Shown here: positions 16,745-26,283 of the stretch, one piece after another | Position numbering within the stretch: position 1 is the stretch's first letter | Layout of the letters: each line of letters starts with the position of its first letter | Assembly: GCA_964390905.1 (NCBI GenBank) | Contig: CAYMLO010000019.1 | Coordinates: forward strand, 17,952 to 81,951 | Source: JAFGLZ01 sp964390905 | GTDB lineage: Bacteria > Planctomycetota > Phycisphaerae > UBA1845 > JAFGLZ01 | Reading direction: 5' to 3' | Length of the DNA: 64,000 bases | Notes under the pieces: generated by a model | Databases searched by the model: none | The model's input: only the letters and a program-made list of their open reading frames with translations | What the model was told of the DNA's origin: nothing | Translations under genes and position numbers: made by a program

Positions 16745-18118
16745 CTACTCCTCCACGTCGTGCGTCAAACTGAATTCTCGGTATGTCTTGCGATTCAGGG
16801 CAAGATTGTTCCTGCTGGAAAGGTCAATCGCCAGCGCGAAGATGGGACTCCGCATTCGCCACAAGTTCCCCCAAAACCGGCGTAGGACGCGCGGTAGGGA
16901 AAAGAAGGTCCCGACGCACTCCTCCATCTCTCGAAACATCTCATCCGAGGATAGATGCTTGTAGCAGGCCACTGGAAACAACAGCGTGTAGAATTTCCAG
17001 TCCTCTGGAAAGGAGTTGGCGGTGATGCGACCCTGTGATTCCATATCCTTCCACAGGCGCGTGCCGGGCAGCGGCGTTAGGAATAACGTGTTGAGGATGT
17101 CTACCCCGTAGCGGCTGCTCGTGTCGGCAATCCGCTTGCCAATGCCTGGCCCGTCCGTGTCCAGTCCCATGATGAAAGAACCGACAACCAGGATCTTGTG
17201 CCGATGTATCCGATCGACAGAGGCCTTGAAGTCTCGCCCCGCGTGGAGGTTGAACTTCTTGCCGACCTCCAACAGCCCTTCCGCCGTCGGTGACTCAAAG
17301 CCGATGAAGACGCCCTTGCAGCCGGACTTGGACGCCAACATCAGCAGTTCGTCGTCGTCGGCCATGTTGATCGTCACCTGGGCAACCCACTCCTTGCGCA
17401 GGTCCGCCCGGATCATGGCCCGAAACAGGTCCTTGGCGCGGGCGATATGTTCATCGCACGTGCCGATCAGATTGTCGTCCACAATCAGAACGCGCTTCTC
17501 CCGGATCAACCCGAATTCCCGCACGACATCGTCAATGGGCCGTTGCCGGTATTCCCTGCCGTTGAAGGCCGTCACGGTGCAGAAACTGCAATGGAGCGGG
17601 CAGCCGCGCGTGGTCTGGATGGCCCCGAGGGCGTATCCGGACGGCAGCAGGTCATGCCTGGCCAACGGGACCTCGTCCATGTTCGCAGGCTCGCCTGCGT
17701 AGACACGTTTCAGGTTCCCGTTCCGGGCGTCCTCCAAGACTTGCGCCCAGATGCCCTCCGCCTCCCCCGTGACAACCGAGTCAACGCGCTGCGAGGACTC
17801 CTCCAGGCACATGGACGCATGGATGCCCCCCATCACCACGGGCACGCCCCGGCGGCGAAACTCGGCAGCCACTTCATAAGCGCGGTTGGCCTGGGAGGTG
17901 AACGCCGTAATGCCGACCAGATCCGGACGCGGCATGGTCGCGTAGTCCGGCACGCTGACGTTCTCGTCAACGATCGTGACCTCCCACTCGGGTGGGGTCA
18001 GCCCTCCCAGGACCAGAAGGCTGAGCGGCTTCCACCTGCGGTAGCGGTTCCACCAGTTCTGTTTGACCTTGGCCAGCGCCACGAGCCGGTTAGCGGGGTT
18101 TATCAAGTGCAACCGCAT
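16745..18118 (-). CDS. B12-binding-type radical SAM protein
   Basis: A 457-residue protein. The N-terminal 140 residues resemble the cobalamin-binding Rossmann fold of class B radical SAM enzymes (PDLVGITAFT, VPVVMGGIHAS). Residues 173-180 carry the 4Fe-4S motif Cys-x3-Cys-x2-Cys (RGCPLHCSFC), and FIGFESP and the PLPGTRLW region follow. The substrate is unknown. ATG 18118 is chosen because homologous sequence starts there; the ribosome site is weak. It lies beside a degraded response regulator gene. Confidence 0.85.
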   Translation of the reverse strand: MRLHLINPANRLVALAKVKQNWWNRYRRWKPLSLLVLGGLTPPEWEVTIVDENVSVPDYATMPRPDLVGITAFTSQANRAYEVAAEFRRRGVPVVMGGIHASMCLEESSQRVDSVVTGEAEGIWAQVLEDARNGNLKRVYAGEPANMDEVPLARHDLLPSGYALGAIQTTRGCPLHCSFCTVTAFNGREYRQRPIDDVVREFGLIREKRVLIVDDNLIGTCDEHIARAKDLFRAMIRADLRKEWVAQVTINMADDDELLMLASKSGCKGVFIGFESPTAEGLLEVGKKFNLHAGRDFKASVDRIHRHKILVVGSFIMGLDTDGPGIGKRIADTSSRYGVDILNTLFLTPLPGTRLWKDMESQGRITANSFPEDWKFYTLLFPVACYKHLSSDEMFREMEECVGTFFSLPRVLRRFWGNLWRMRSPIFALAIDLSSRNNLALNRKTYREFSLTHDVEE

Positions 18119-18539
18119 GGACCCTATTCCATCACACTCGACGCAACGGGCATGACCTCGGCCCGTCCGCAAATGGAAACGTGCAGCTGAACATCCTACC
18201 GTACCCAGGTGCCGCTGTGAACATCATGCGGGCGCCCGACTGCAGCAGTGTCTCGCGCCCTTCAACATCCCCCCTAACAGAACGACCTCAGCGAGGTCGA
18301 TGAGCGATGCGTTGCCGACGCCTTCCTCGATTTGGTTTCTACGCGGCAACCAAGAAAGCCCCCGCCCACCGGCCTCGCTGACCGGAGTCGTTGCCCGTTA
18401 TCGCTGTGGTCCCAGATCGTATGGTATTGACCGCAAGTCTACGAATCAGTCCTAACGGCAGGATTACGCCTAGATGAAAAGACTGTAATGTTGTCCGGGG
18501 CCTTCCACTGAGACGGTGGCGGATCTAGGATGAACGGCT
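18119..18539. other. Intergenic region upstream of the radical SAM gene
   Basis: About 420 bases with no supported gene. A plus-strand stretch near 18288-18410 encodes LSEVDERCVADAFLDL and then stops, which may be a fragment of a lost gene. It probably also contains the radical SAM promoter. Confidence 0.35.
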
Positions 18540-18690
18540 ATGCGGGCGCTGGTCATTGAAGATGATGCGGCGTTTCGATGCTTCCTGAGGAAGGGCCCGC
18601 AATAGGCGCCCTTTGCCGTCGACGTTGCAGACGACGGTTCGGTCGGACACGAGGTCGCTCGTGTGGACTACAACGACATCATTACCCTAA
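18540..18690 (+). pseudogene. Fragment of an OmpR-type response regulator gene
   Basis: From ATG 18540 the frame reads MRALVIEDDAAFRCFLRKG, a receiver-domain start with the acidic pair EDD. An in-frame TAG follows at 18603-18605. After it the frame continues FAVDVADDGSVGHEVARV and YNDII, still receiver-like, then becomes unrecognisable before the phospho-acceptor aspartate would be reached. The effector domain is absent. Confidence 0.7.
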
Positions 18691-18831
18691 AATCTTATGC
18701 TGCCACAGCGCGGGCGCTGTGCAATGTCAGATCGCCCAACAGCGCACTCAGGCGGGGCAATCTGAGAGATCCTGGAATAGGGTCTGCCGGGAGTGGCGGC
18801 GAGCAGCGTTCGCAACGTATCGGAGGTTTCT

Positions 18832-19881
18832 ATGAGCAAGATAACGTACATTGTTTCTATGGCATCGGTCGCGCTCTTCGCTGTCTCGCCTGTCCAAACG
18901 CAGGCTGCGCCCAAGTCGGCCGACGCCGGCCCCTATCACATCGCCAAGGTCTTCCACATCGGAGGCGAAGGCGGCTGGGACTACATCACGGTCGATTCGG
19001 GGCGCAAGCTGCTCTACGTCCCGCGTACGACGCACATGATGGTCATCGACGCCGCCACCGGCAAGACCGTTGCCGATATCCCCGGCCAACAGCGTAACCA
19101 CGGTGTCGCTCTCGTCCCCAACGTCGGCCGTGGCTTCATCAGCGACGGGAACGACGCTTCCGTCACCGTCTTCGACATCAAAACGCATAGGGCGCTCGGC
19201 AAGATCAAGGCTGCCGACGATGCGGACGGCATCATCTACGACTCGGCCAGCCGAAAGGTCCTGGTGAGCTGCGGGGACGCCAATGTCATGATTCCCATCT
19301 CGCCTGACGTCGATCCCAAGGCTGGCAAGGCGGATGCCGCCGTTGCCTTGAGCGGCAAGCCCGAGTTCCTCGTGGCCGATGGCCGGGGGAAGGTCTACGT
19401 CGCCCTTGAGGACAAGAACCAGGTCGCCGTGGTCGACACCAGGACGATGAAGGTCCTGGACAAGTGGCCAACTGCGCCGGGCGGGGCCCCGATCGGCATG
19501 TCGATGGACACCAAGCACCGGCGCCTGTTTGTCGGTTGCCGAGACCCACAGAAACTCATCGTCATGAGCGCTGACGACGGCAAGATCTTGGGCGACCTGC
19601 CCATCGGAGCCAGCGTCGATGCTACCCGGTTCGACAACGGTTACATCTTCGCGAGCTGCCGTGATGGCACCCTTGCCGTCGCCCGGGAGACATCGGCGGG
19701 CAAGTTTGAGTCCGTACAGTCCCTGAAGACACAGCCTGGCGCAAAGACCATGGACATCGATCCCACAGCACACACGATCTTCCTCCCTACGGCAGAGTTG
19801 GGGAAGAAGCGTGATGCGAGGGGCCGTCCCATCCCGAAACCCGATACCTTCATGATCCTGGTCGTGCGCCCCGGCAGATAG
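18832..19881 (+). CDS. Secreted YncE-like beta-propeller protein
   Basis: A 349-residue protein with a signal peptide (about residues 1-25, ending QTQAAP) and about seven blades with patterns such as DYITVDSGRKLLYVP, VYVALEDKNQVAVVDT and RRLFVGCRDP, typical of YVTN/YncE propellers. Such proteins usually bind partners or ligands outside the cytoplasm. CGGAGG precedes ATG 18832. Confidence 0.85.
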   Translation: MSKITYIVSMASVALFAVSPVQTQAAPKSADAGPYHIAKVFHIGGEGGWDYITVDSGRKLLYVPRTTHMMVIDAATGKTVADIPGQQRNHGVALVPNVGRGFISDGNDASVTVFDIKTHRALGKIKAADDADGIIYDSASRKVLVSCGDANVMIPISPDVDPKAGKADAAVALSGKPEFLVADGRGKVYVALEDKNQVAVVDTRTMKVLDKWPTAPGGAPIGMSMDTKHRRLFVGCRDPQKLIVMSADDGKILGDLPIGASVDATRFDNGYIFASCRDGTLAVARETSAGKFESVQSLKTQPGAKTMDIDPTAHTIFLPTAELGKKRDARGRPIPKPDTFMILVVRPGR

Positions 19882-20159
19882 GGAGCAAGCGTCTTCAAGT
19901 ACCCGCACCCATACCGGACTGCCCTGTTGGCGTCGTCGACTGGGCTGGACGTCCCCCCGCGGACTCGCTGTATCCGCCCAGCTGTTGGTCCCTTTGGACG
20001 AATCGAAGGCCAGACCGTTCTGGGAAAGCAACTGTCCGAGTGATCCGCAACTGCTATCGGGATAAGCCGGGGCAGGCTGGGTTGTGGCGGGACGACAGAT
20101 GGCAGGGCCGGCCTTGTGTTTGGGCTACCGACGGCCTTCTCTGCACGATTCGCCCACCA

Positions 20160-20381
20160 TCACCCACGAGCCGGCCGCTTGCGGAAAGTGACTTCTTTCG
20201 GGGTGGGAAACTCGGTCCCTTTGGCGTATTGGCCGTCCGCCGTGTTGGCGACGAGTACCAGGACCCTATCACCGCGCTGCCCCACTGGCTTGATCACGAG
20301 CCTGTGTCCTGCGCTGCATGCAACGGTATTGCCCCTGAGCAGCCAGAGCGGGTTCGGGCTGTCACAGCACGGACAATTCAT
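20160..20381 (-). CDS. Small zinc-ribbon-like protein
   Basis: A 73-residue protein starting MNCPCCDSPNPLW, with a third Cys in VACSAGHRL about 20 residues later and then a basic beta-rich tail. Three Cys and a His could form a zinc ribbon. No good ribosome site precedes the ATG, so the call rests on motif and composition. Confidence 0.45.
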   Translation of the reverse strand: MNCPCCDSPNPLWLLRGNTVACSAGHRLVIKPVGQRGDRVLVLVANTADGQYAKGTEFPTPKEVTFRKRPARG

Positions 20382-20451
20382 GGCGCGAGAGCGTAGCACT
20401 GCTGAGGCGGGGGCTCAAGCGCCTGCATGAGCTCCGAGGTGGCCCGATTTG

Positions 20452-21660
20452 CTACCTCGACCTCGAGCACCTAATGATCTCTTGGAGGCGGCGACCGGCG
20501 TCCGATTCACCAGTGGCCTTGGCGATGTTGCGGACCACCCTCAGCGCGCTGGCCTGAACCAGAAAGTCCTCTGGCTGAACAGATTGGCAGAGGTGCGACA
20601 GGAACCCAGGAATTGCTGCAAGCTGTCCCAGCTTCTTGAAACCCATCTCCGCAGGGACTCGCGTTTGGACGTCCGCTTCTCCCAACATGCGAAACAACGG
20701 CGTCAACACTTCGGGAACGGCCGCAGCCTTACCCAATGCTGGCACTGCGTGGGCAGCAGACCGTCGGATGGCGCCATCAGGGCTGCTGAGCTGAAGGGCA
20801 ACACGCAAGACAATCTCTGGTGTAGGCGGCGGAGTCGTGCGTCCCAGCCCAGCCAGAATCCCGCTCATTACGGAGAGCGCTGCCTTTGCGGTCGGTTCCT
20901 CCGTCAGCAACTCAGCAAATCGAGCAAGAACCACATCGGTCCACACCCTTGGCCCCAGAGCGCTGAGCGCCGAAAGGCCATTACGCCGCGTGCTCACGAA
21001 TTCGCTATTGAGTTGTTCCATGATGGATGATTGAACCCAACTCGAGTGAGACAACTCGGTGAAGACAGACATCGCCTCAAGTGTGGCCGGACGAACTGGT
21101 TGCCCTAGGTCCAATAGCTGCAGGAGTTGTATCAGGAGCTGCGGAGCAGCAATCGGCTCGCCTATCCGGCGAATGGCTTCCAGAGCGGCGAGTTGCGTCT
21201 TGGAACCACCGTGCTCCAAGAGTTGCAGAAGCCGTTCTTGGCTTTCCGGCGGACAGGGCCCAGCAGGAAGGGCGGCCAACCAATCCTGATCCGACTGCAA
21301 GCCGTCAGCAAGGGCGCTGTCCAACCAAGTCAGGAACCTGCGGAGCGACCCTCGTCTTCGGGGAGATCCGCCAACTTGCAGCTGAACGATGTCGTCGAAG
21401 TCCCAGAGCCTTTCAGGCGAGCATGCTGGGTTGTAGTCGCCGGTTAGCTTCCAGTCATAGATGTAGAACTCGGCGCCATGTTCATCAGCGAAGATGAACT
21501 CGCCGGACACCTTGTTACCGTCTCCCGGAGAGGGCTTGCCGAAGCGTTCGACCAGGAGCTTCGGAATCATATCCACGGTTCCTATGCAGCATCCTTCCAG
21601 CTGGGCATGCTCTTCGACTCGGATATAACGGGGCGGTTTCTTTGACGGACGGCGAGGCAT
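20452..21660 (-). CDS. HEAT-repeat protein
   Basis: A 402-residue cytosolic protein. Residues 1-130 form an alpha/beta domain (LEGCCIGTVDMIPKLLVERFG, then FADEHGAEFYIYDW, then LWDFDDIVQLQVGG) that I do not recognise. The remaining 270 residues contain about seven helical pairs of the HEAT type, for example LAALEAIRRIGEP and IRRSAAHAVPALGKA. Such repeats bind proteins. ATG 21660 is chosen over the longer frame because GGGAGGG lies ten bases upstream. The gene follows a methyltransferase gene on the same strand. Confidence 0.75.
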   Translation of the reverse strand: MPRRPSKKPPRYIRVEEHAQLEGCCIGTVDMIPKLLVERFGKPSPGDGNKVSGEFIFADEHGAEFYIYDWKLTGDYNPACSPERLWDFDDIVQLQVGGSPRRRGSLRRFLTWLDSALADGLQSDQDWLAALPAGPCPPESQERLLQLLEHGGSKTQLAALEAIRRIGEPIAAPQLLIQLLQLLDLGQPVRPATLEAMSVFTELSHSSWVQSSIMEQLNSEFVSTRRNGLSALSALGPRVWTDVVLARFAELLTEEPTAKAALSVMSGILAGLGRTTPPPTPEIVLRVALQLSSPDGAIRRSAAHAVPALGKAAAVPEVLTPLFRMLGEADVQTRVPAEMGFKKLGQLAAIPGFLSHLCQSVQPEDFLVQASALRVVRNIAKATGESDAGRRLQEIIRCSRSR

Positions 21661-21790
21661 GTTGACCGGCCCTCCCATCAATCCAAGGTCATCGTTCCTC
21701 AGTTCTGGCTGACGTGCGCCTGTTGATGGTACCACCTTGAATACTGGTGCAACAGGCCGTGACGGTACCGTTGCTTGGGAATCGGCTGCG

Positions 21791-22648
21791 TCAGGCGGAC
21801 GAGGCTTCGCGAGCAATACGGGTGGCAACCGCCGCCTTCCTGAACACCACGCAGTACTCATGCCGTATCGGCGGATCCTCCAGCTTCCCGTATCGCTTTC
21901 GGTCGCTCGTGCAGTTGTGCTGGACCTTGATGATGATGCTTCGAATCTCGCCGTGCGGGAAGTTCAGGACATCCTTGATGATGGCTGTGTACCTGCCCTT
22001 GCGACGGACATCGCCGATGAGAACAGCCAGCCTGCCGCCAGGCACCAGCGCGTCGTAGCACCGCTTCAGGCAAACCATCAGCACCGCCCGAAACTGCTCG
22101 TAATCCTCGCAGGCACTCAGATCTCCTCGCCTGTCGCTGTACCGGATGATGTTCCAGTACGGCGGGTGGATCCACGCGAAATCGAACGTTCCCGGGATGG
22201 CCTGCTTCGTCAGGTCAAAGCCCTGCTTCAGGTCCGAGCCCCAGTACCTGATGCCCTTCTTCTTGTACTTGTTCAGGCCGGCAACCACGTCCCTCGTGGT
22301 ATCCGACCCCGACATCGGATCTGCCACGCTGGCCGCGCCATACCTAAGGACGAGGTTCTTCACCAGCCTCCCGTCACAATTGCCCCTGAATCGAGAGTCG
22401 CCCCATAACCCACACCTGGTTGGATACGATACGACCGACGTCATGTCTTCGTCTTCGGCGTATACATCATAGAAACCGTCCCCCAACCTGCTCAGCACAC
22501 CATCCATGACTGCCTCCGACAGCCTTGCCCGAATCGTGTGTTCGGGTGTCCCGGGCTTGGCCCTGAGTATCTCAACGTGTATCTCCCGGACGTGGCTCGC
22601 GCCGTTGCCATCCACGTACTCCAGGATGAGCGTTCTGATTGAATCCAT
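21791..22648 (-). CDS. DNA methyltransferase (N4/N6 amino type)
   Basis: A 285-residue protein. Residues 110-118 (DPMSGSDTT) give the cofactor-binding motif I in the Asp-Pro-x-x-Gly-Ser form, and 161-164 (HPPY) is a variant of the catalytic (D/N)PP(Y/W) motif. Motif order suggests a gamma- or beta-type amino-methyltransferase. The N-terminal 70 residues look like a winged-helix domain. No restriction endonuclease gene adjoins it, so it is an orphan, as often found in mobile elements. GGGGGAGG precedes ATG 22648. Confidence 0.8.
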   Translation of the reverse strand: MDSIRTLILEYVDGNGASHVREIHVEILRAKPGTPEHTIRARLSEAVMDGVLSRLGDGFYDVYAEDEDMTSVVSYPTRCGLWGDSRFRGNCDGRLVKNLVLRYGAASVADPMSGSDTTRDVVAGLNKYKKKGIRYWGSDLKQGFDLTKQAIPGTFDFAWIHPPYWNIIRYSDRRGDLSACEDYEQFRAVLMVCLKRCYDALVPGGRLAVLIGDVRRKGRYTAIIKDVLNFPHGEIRSIIIKVQHNCTSDRKRYGKLEDPPIRHEYCVVFRKAAVATRIAREASSA

Positions 22649-22808
22649 CTTGCTACCTCCCCCAGCCACAGCGGCCAGGCTCAATTGGGAGGCTGGACGC
22701 TGTACGCACAAGCTCAGCAGAATGACAGTCTTGCGTGGACGGAGGCGAACCTTACAATGACCCACGCGTGCACAGGCAAACTACACGAAACCGAACAGGA
22801 GCGCCCGC

Positions 22809-23105
22809 ATGCCCAAAGCCAAGAAGCTGAAGTGCGACCTCTGCGGCAAGAAGTTCTCGATGCCTGCGCATCTCGCGAGGCACAAGTCCGCGACGCACGG
22901 CGCGAACAAGAAGCCCGAGAAGAAGAAGGTCATGAAGAAGCGCCGCAAGAAAGCCGTAGCGAAGCGTGGCGGTCGTCCACCTGCGATCGCGACGCGGTTC
23001 GGGCTGAAGAACCTGTCCTTGGACGAACTGGCGGCCTTGATCAAGGCTGCGAAGCAGGAGGCGGAGGGGAGGCTGAGGGAGTATCGCGAGCTGCTGGCGA
23101 AGTAG
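22809..23105 (+). CDS. Bacterial C2H2 zinc-finger protein with AT-hook-like segment
   Basis: A 98-residue protein. Cys9, Cys12, His25 and His30 follow the C-x2-C-x12-H-x4-H spacing of a classical C2H2 finger, including FSMPAHLARH as recognition helix. A Lys-rich stretch (residues 34-52) follows, then RGGRPP, similar to an AT-hook core, and a C-terminal helical tail. It is probably a DNA-binding protein. Divergent from the methyltransferase gene. Classical single C2H2 fingers are rare in bacteria outside the Ros family, whose spacing differs. Confidence 0.8.
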   Translation: MPKAKKLKCDLCGKKFSMPAHLARHKSATHGANKKPEKKKVMKKRRKKAVAKRGGRPPAIATRFGLKNLSLDELAALIKAAKQEAEGRLREYRELLAK

Positions 23106-23429
23106 GACCAGGGCCGAGCGGCCGCCTGTTCGGTAACTTGGGTGTTGCGGGGACTGCCCTCGACGGCAAACTGCAGCCTCACTAGTGCGTCGCCTGAGTG
23201 GAAGAGGGACACGGTCAAGTAGGACGATGAGCAGCTGCCCAGCGAGAACACTTGACGAGGTCCACGGGCTACGGTTTCATCGTAGCAGCGTGACGAATGG
23301 TCGTGCTCGGTACCTCCTATTGCGAAAGGCAGGCTGTCCCATCCTCGGTGAAGCAAACAACGCGACGCTTCAGAGTGTTGCACCTTTGCGGTAGCAAGGA
23401 CCGTACGCTGGTGTGCGGCCCCCCGTGTA
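23106..23429. other. Intergenic region
   Basis: About 320 bases between convergent genes; I see no gene, RNA or obvious repeat. Confidence 0.4.
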
Positions 23430-24230
23430 CTAGTCGGCCCCCCTGGGGATCTCCATCGTTACCGTGATACGGTCTTGGCTGCCACTTAGCCACATCCACC
23501 CAAGTGCGAAGCCGTGGTTCTCAGTAGAGCGATTTACCGTAACCCTCATCGGACTAGGGGCAAGAATCTGATACACTAGGAACACCCCAGTACGGGCGAT
23601 CACTCGCGGCAGTAAGGAGGAGCTTGGCGCCACGAGCACCTTGCCCCAAGTGCGGTCCCTCCAACGCAATGAAAGCGTTGTACTCCCCGCCAAGCGGACC
23701 TCAATCTCGTAGCTATACCTCCCAGGTGTTTGCGTCCACACACCTTCGAACGTGCGGCGTAATCCCGAGCTTTCGATTTGCGGAGGAGGGATCGGCTGGG
23801 CACACGACTCACTCGAGGCTAGCTCGGCACGAAGAAGATCCGTGAATTCCTTAGCCAAGGCTTCTGGCGAGAACCTACCCACCTCGTCGACATCCGGCCC
23901 GGGCCATTCACCGTCGGCAGCCCCCTCATCTATCCTCCTACCAAGCGAGGTCAGCAGGTCGGGGTCGTGCGCAAGCTTGCGCAGCAACGAAGCGGAAACC
24001 AGGCCCTTCTTGTAGGCAAGATATGGACCAAGTAGTAGGATCGCCTTGTTTTCGGATTCGGTCCATTCCTCCATGGACTCTGGAATCGACACCGACAACG
24101 GTGTCTCGCGCATTGCCCGCAACCAACAACAGTGCGCCTCTAAGTCCGAAAGGAAGATGCGCTCGAGGTCACGGCAATCACGCTCGAGCTGAACTTCGTC
24201 ATCCTCGGGGAATACCAGCCGTTCACTCAT
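23430..24230 (-). CDS. Hypothetical protein downstream of an ECF sigma factor
   Basis: A 266-residue protein overlapping the sigma factor gene. The N-terminal 150 residues are acidic and helical; the C-terminal 110 residues are beta-rich with Trp and Arg (TLSLRWRDRTWG), resembling a small beta-sandwich. There is no membrane segment, so it is not a classical membrane anti-sigma factor, though it could be a soluble regulator or effector. Not recognised. Confidence 0.65.
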   Translation of the reverse strand: MSERLVFPEDDEVQLERDCRDLERIFLSDLEAHCCWLRAMRETPLSVSIPESMEEWTESENKAILLLGPYLAYKKGLVSASLLRKLAHDPDLLTSLGRRIDEGAADGEWPGPDVDEVGRFSPEALAKEFTDLLRAELASSESCAQPIPPPQIESSGLRRTFEGVWTQTPGRYSYEIEVRLAGSTTLSLRWRDRTWGKVLVAPSSSLLPRVIARTGVFLVYQILAPSPMRVTVNRSTENHGFALGWMWLSGSQDRITVTMEIPRGAD

Positions 24231-24819
24231 CACTGACCTCGAGAAACCTGCCTAGATACCATTCGTAGGACGCATATACCTCCGGATAGTGTCCTTTCAG
24301 GTATAGCGCAATCCTGGTTCGCCCAGTACGCAGGTGGTGTTTGATTGTCCTTTCGGGGCGCCCTAGAAGCATGCTGATCTCCCTGATGGAGCGTCCACGT
24401 TCTCTTAGTACGATAGCATCCCGGTGCTTCTCATCCAGCCCATCGATCGCTTCCTTCAGCGCCGCCTGAAGTCGCTGTATGAGTTCGTCCGAACCTGGAT
24501 CGCAATCAGCCGATTGCGGGTACGATTTCAGCGACTCGAGCGCCCAGACCGCAGCACGTCTTCGCCGAACCAGTTCCCGCCTGGCTAGCTGCCTTAGCCA
24601 CGCCGCTGTCCTACCCATGTTAATGAATGGCTGCCTAGGGTCTAACGCCTTGATAATCACTTCCTGGACCAAGTCTTCCGCGTCCCCCCACGGGACGTAA
24701 AGAAACTTGACCAGAACAGAGCACGCCCCTTTGTAGAAGTCGTATGCCGCTTCCTGGTCGCCGCGGCGCGCCGCAATCAACATATCTCCGAGTTCATCAG
24801 GCTGACATTCGCCGTTCAT
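24223..24819 (-). CDS. ECF sigma factor
   Basis: A 198-residue RNA polymerase sigma factor. Region 2 includes DAEDLVQEVIIKAL and AAWLRQLARRELVRRRR; region 4 includes LDEKHRDAIVLRERGRSIREISMLLGRPERTIKHHL. It shares an overlap with the 266-residue gene, which may encode its regulator or effector. The start is ATG 24819 without a strong ribosome site. Confidence 0.85.
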   Translation of the reverse strand: MNGECQPDELGDMLIAARRGDQEAAYDFYKGACSVLVKFLYVPWGDAEDLVQEVIIKALDPRQPFINMGRTAAWLRQLARRELVRRRRAAVWALESLKSYPQSADCDPGSDELIQRLQAALKEAIDGLDEKHRDAIVLRERGRSIREISMLLGRPERTIKHHLRTGRTRIALYLKGHYPEVYASYEWYLGRFLEVSDE

Positions 24820-25195
24820 CAGCTTTGATCGACAGCAGGCCTACTGACAAGGACACATGCCTGCAACAGACCGACAGGGCCGGCTCACCTATCGCTGAGC
24901 CATCCGCCACGTTCTCATGCGTTGCCCATGGGCGGCTTCATCACTCTAATTATCTGTCCCTATTGACGTAAGTAAAGGCTATCGTTCGGCCCACCACCTG
25001 GGAATTTGACATCGCCAGCAGAATTTCTTGCCCCTCCAGCCCCGGAAAGCCTTACTGCCTGTGGAAGCCCAGCGGCGGAGGGATGACTGATGGGCATCCC
25101 GGACGAGGCCTGCCCCCCGGGAGACGAAGGACGGACACGGAACGTGCCAACGGGGCTCAACGAGGGGTAGGCCATGTCAAGCTTGGAGTAGAGCA
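24820..25195. other. Divergent promoter region
   Basis: About 375 bases between the ECF sigma gene and the start of the long plus-strand run. AT-rich stretches near 24945-24985 are likely promoter areas; no conserved element could be fixed. Confidence 0.4.
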
Positions 25196-25780
25196 ATGTC
25201 CGTTGACCCAGCGGGGAGCCCAGAACCAAAGGCAAACCGAAGCGTTGTGACAGTGACCGAGATGATGCGCGGAGATCCCTCTCCACCAGCGAGGTACTTC
25301 AGCCGCGTCGTCCGCGCTGCAAGACCGGCGTTCGAGGTATTCCACGTCGACAAGACCAACCACATTGCCCGAGGGGTGCTACTCAGCAAGGACGGCAACG
25401 GGAACACGGCTCGTCTGACGTACGATTTGTGCTCTGGGCTCATCACAATGTCGGTAGACCTCGGGCCGATCACCGTGGATTTGCCCCCGCAGGTGGCCTG
25501 CCTCCTGCGGATGCAGAGCACCGCTAGGATGGCGCGTTTCGATCCCGACCCGGAGCACGGCAAGCTGACACTCCGTGCCGCCTCAGTCTGCACCAGGCCT
25601 GAACCCCCGTCCTTCGTGATGTCACAGATCCTAAAAGACACTCAGCGAGTTCTGCTAGACGACCGGCTCCTGTTCGTTTTGGGACAGAATCGCGTAGGCC
25701 CGAGCAATATGCGAGGAGGCAGGGAGAACCATGCACAGACCAGCAAGGCCCGAGAAGAAGTACGACGTAACGCGATATGA
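25196..25780 (+). CDS. Hypothetical protein at the start of the plus-strand run
   Basis: A 194-residue protein. The centre alternates beta strands and helices (ARLTYDLCSGLITMSVDLG, then SFVMSQILKDTQRVLLDD), a pattern seen in YbjN/type III chaperone-like folds; I hold this loosely. The last 30 residues look disordered. GGAG lies eight bases before ATG 25196. The 3' end overlaps the next gene by 50 bases. Confidence 0.6.
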   Translation: MSVDPAGSPEPKANRSVVTVTEMMRGDPSPPARYFSRVVRAARPAFEVFHVDKTNHIARGVLLSKDGNGNTARLTYDLCSGLITMSVDLGPITVDLPPQVACLLRMQSTARMARFDPDPEHGKLTLRAASVCTRPEPPSFVMSQILKDTQRVLLDDRLLFVLGQNRVGPSNMRGGRENHAQTSKAREEVRRNAI

Positions 25781-26222
25781 CGGCCGTGAAGTCATCGCCC
25801 GAGCCGCGACAGCCAAACAGGCCCGCCTCTACAAACCTCAGGCATACGACTACTACATTTCCACATGCTGGGGTGTCCTAGGCTACCGGGCAGCGGGAGG
25901 CAGGTGGGTCGAGCACCAAGATGGATGGGAAGGCATCGGGCCGGTTACGCTCCCGCTCGTCAGGGCCATCCAACTCAATCCCGGCGACTACCTCACTCCC
26001 GAAGAAATCGCGCAGATCACAGGCATTGGGTCCTTGGTAAGGAACGGGGTGCTGATCGCGAGGGTCTACGCCTTTCGCCGGGCGCACGAGGGAAACCCCG
26101 ACAGGTTCATCCAGACCAGGGCTTCTGGTGACTACGCGATCAGGTGGCCGAAGGAACGAACTTGGCTTTGGATCGACCGAGTCCGGAAGTTCCCGACCGT
26201 CGCCCCGAACACCAAGCCGTAA
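25731..26222 (+). CDS. OmpR-type winged-helix protein
   Basis: A 163-residue protein. The C-terminal half (LTPEEIAQITG, VLIARVYAFRRAHE, RFIQTRASGDYAIRW) closely follows the winged-helix DNA-binding domain of OmpR/PhoB regulators. The N-terminal 70 residues are not a receiver domain, so it is not a two-component regulator. GGAGGCAGGGAGAACC precedes ATG 25731. It may control the genes that follow. Confidence 0.7.
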   Translation: MHRPARPEKKYDVTRYDGREVIARAATAKQARLYKPQAYDYYISTCWGVLGYRAAGGRWVEHQDGWEGIGPVTLPLVRAIQLNPGDYLTPEEIAQITGIGSLVRNGVLIARVYAFRRAHEGNPDRFIQTRASGDYAIRWPKERTWLWIDRVRKFPTVAPNTKP

Positions 26223-26240
26223 CGCCAGTTATCGTTGACC

Positions 26241-26283
26241 AAACGCCCGAGACGCCCCACGGAAGGTAGCCGCTTGGGCGTTT
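26241..26283 (+). terminator. Terminator-like inverted repeat
   Basis: AAACGCCCGAG and CTTGGGCGTTT pair over 10 of 11 bases with a 21-base loop, starting 18 bases past the stop at 26222. The following T-run is short (TTT), so efficiency is doubtful. Confidence 0.45.
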
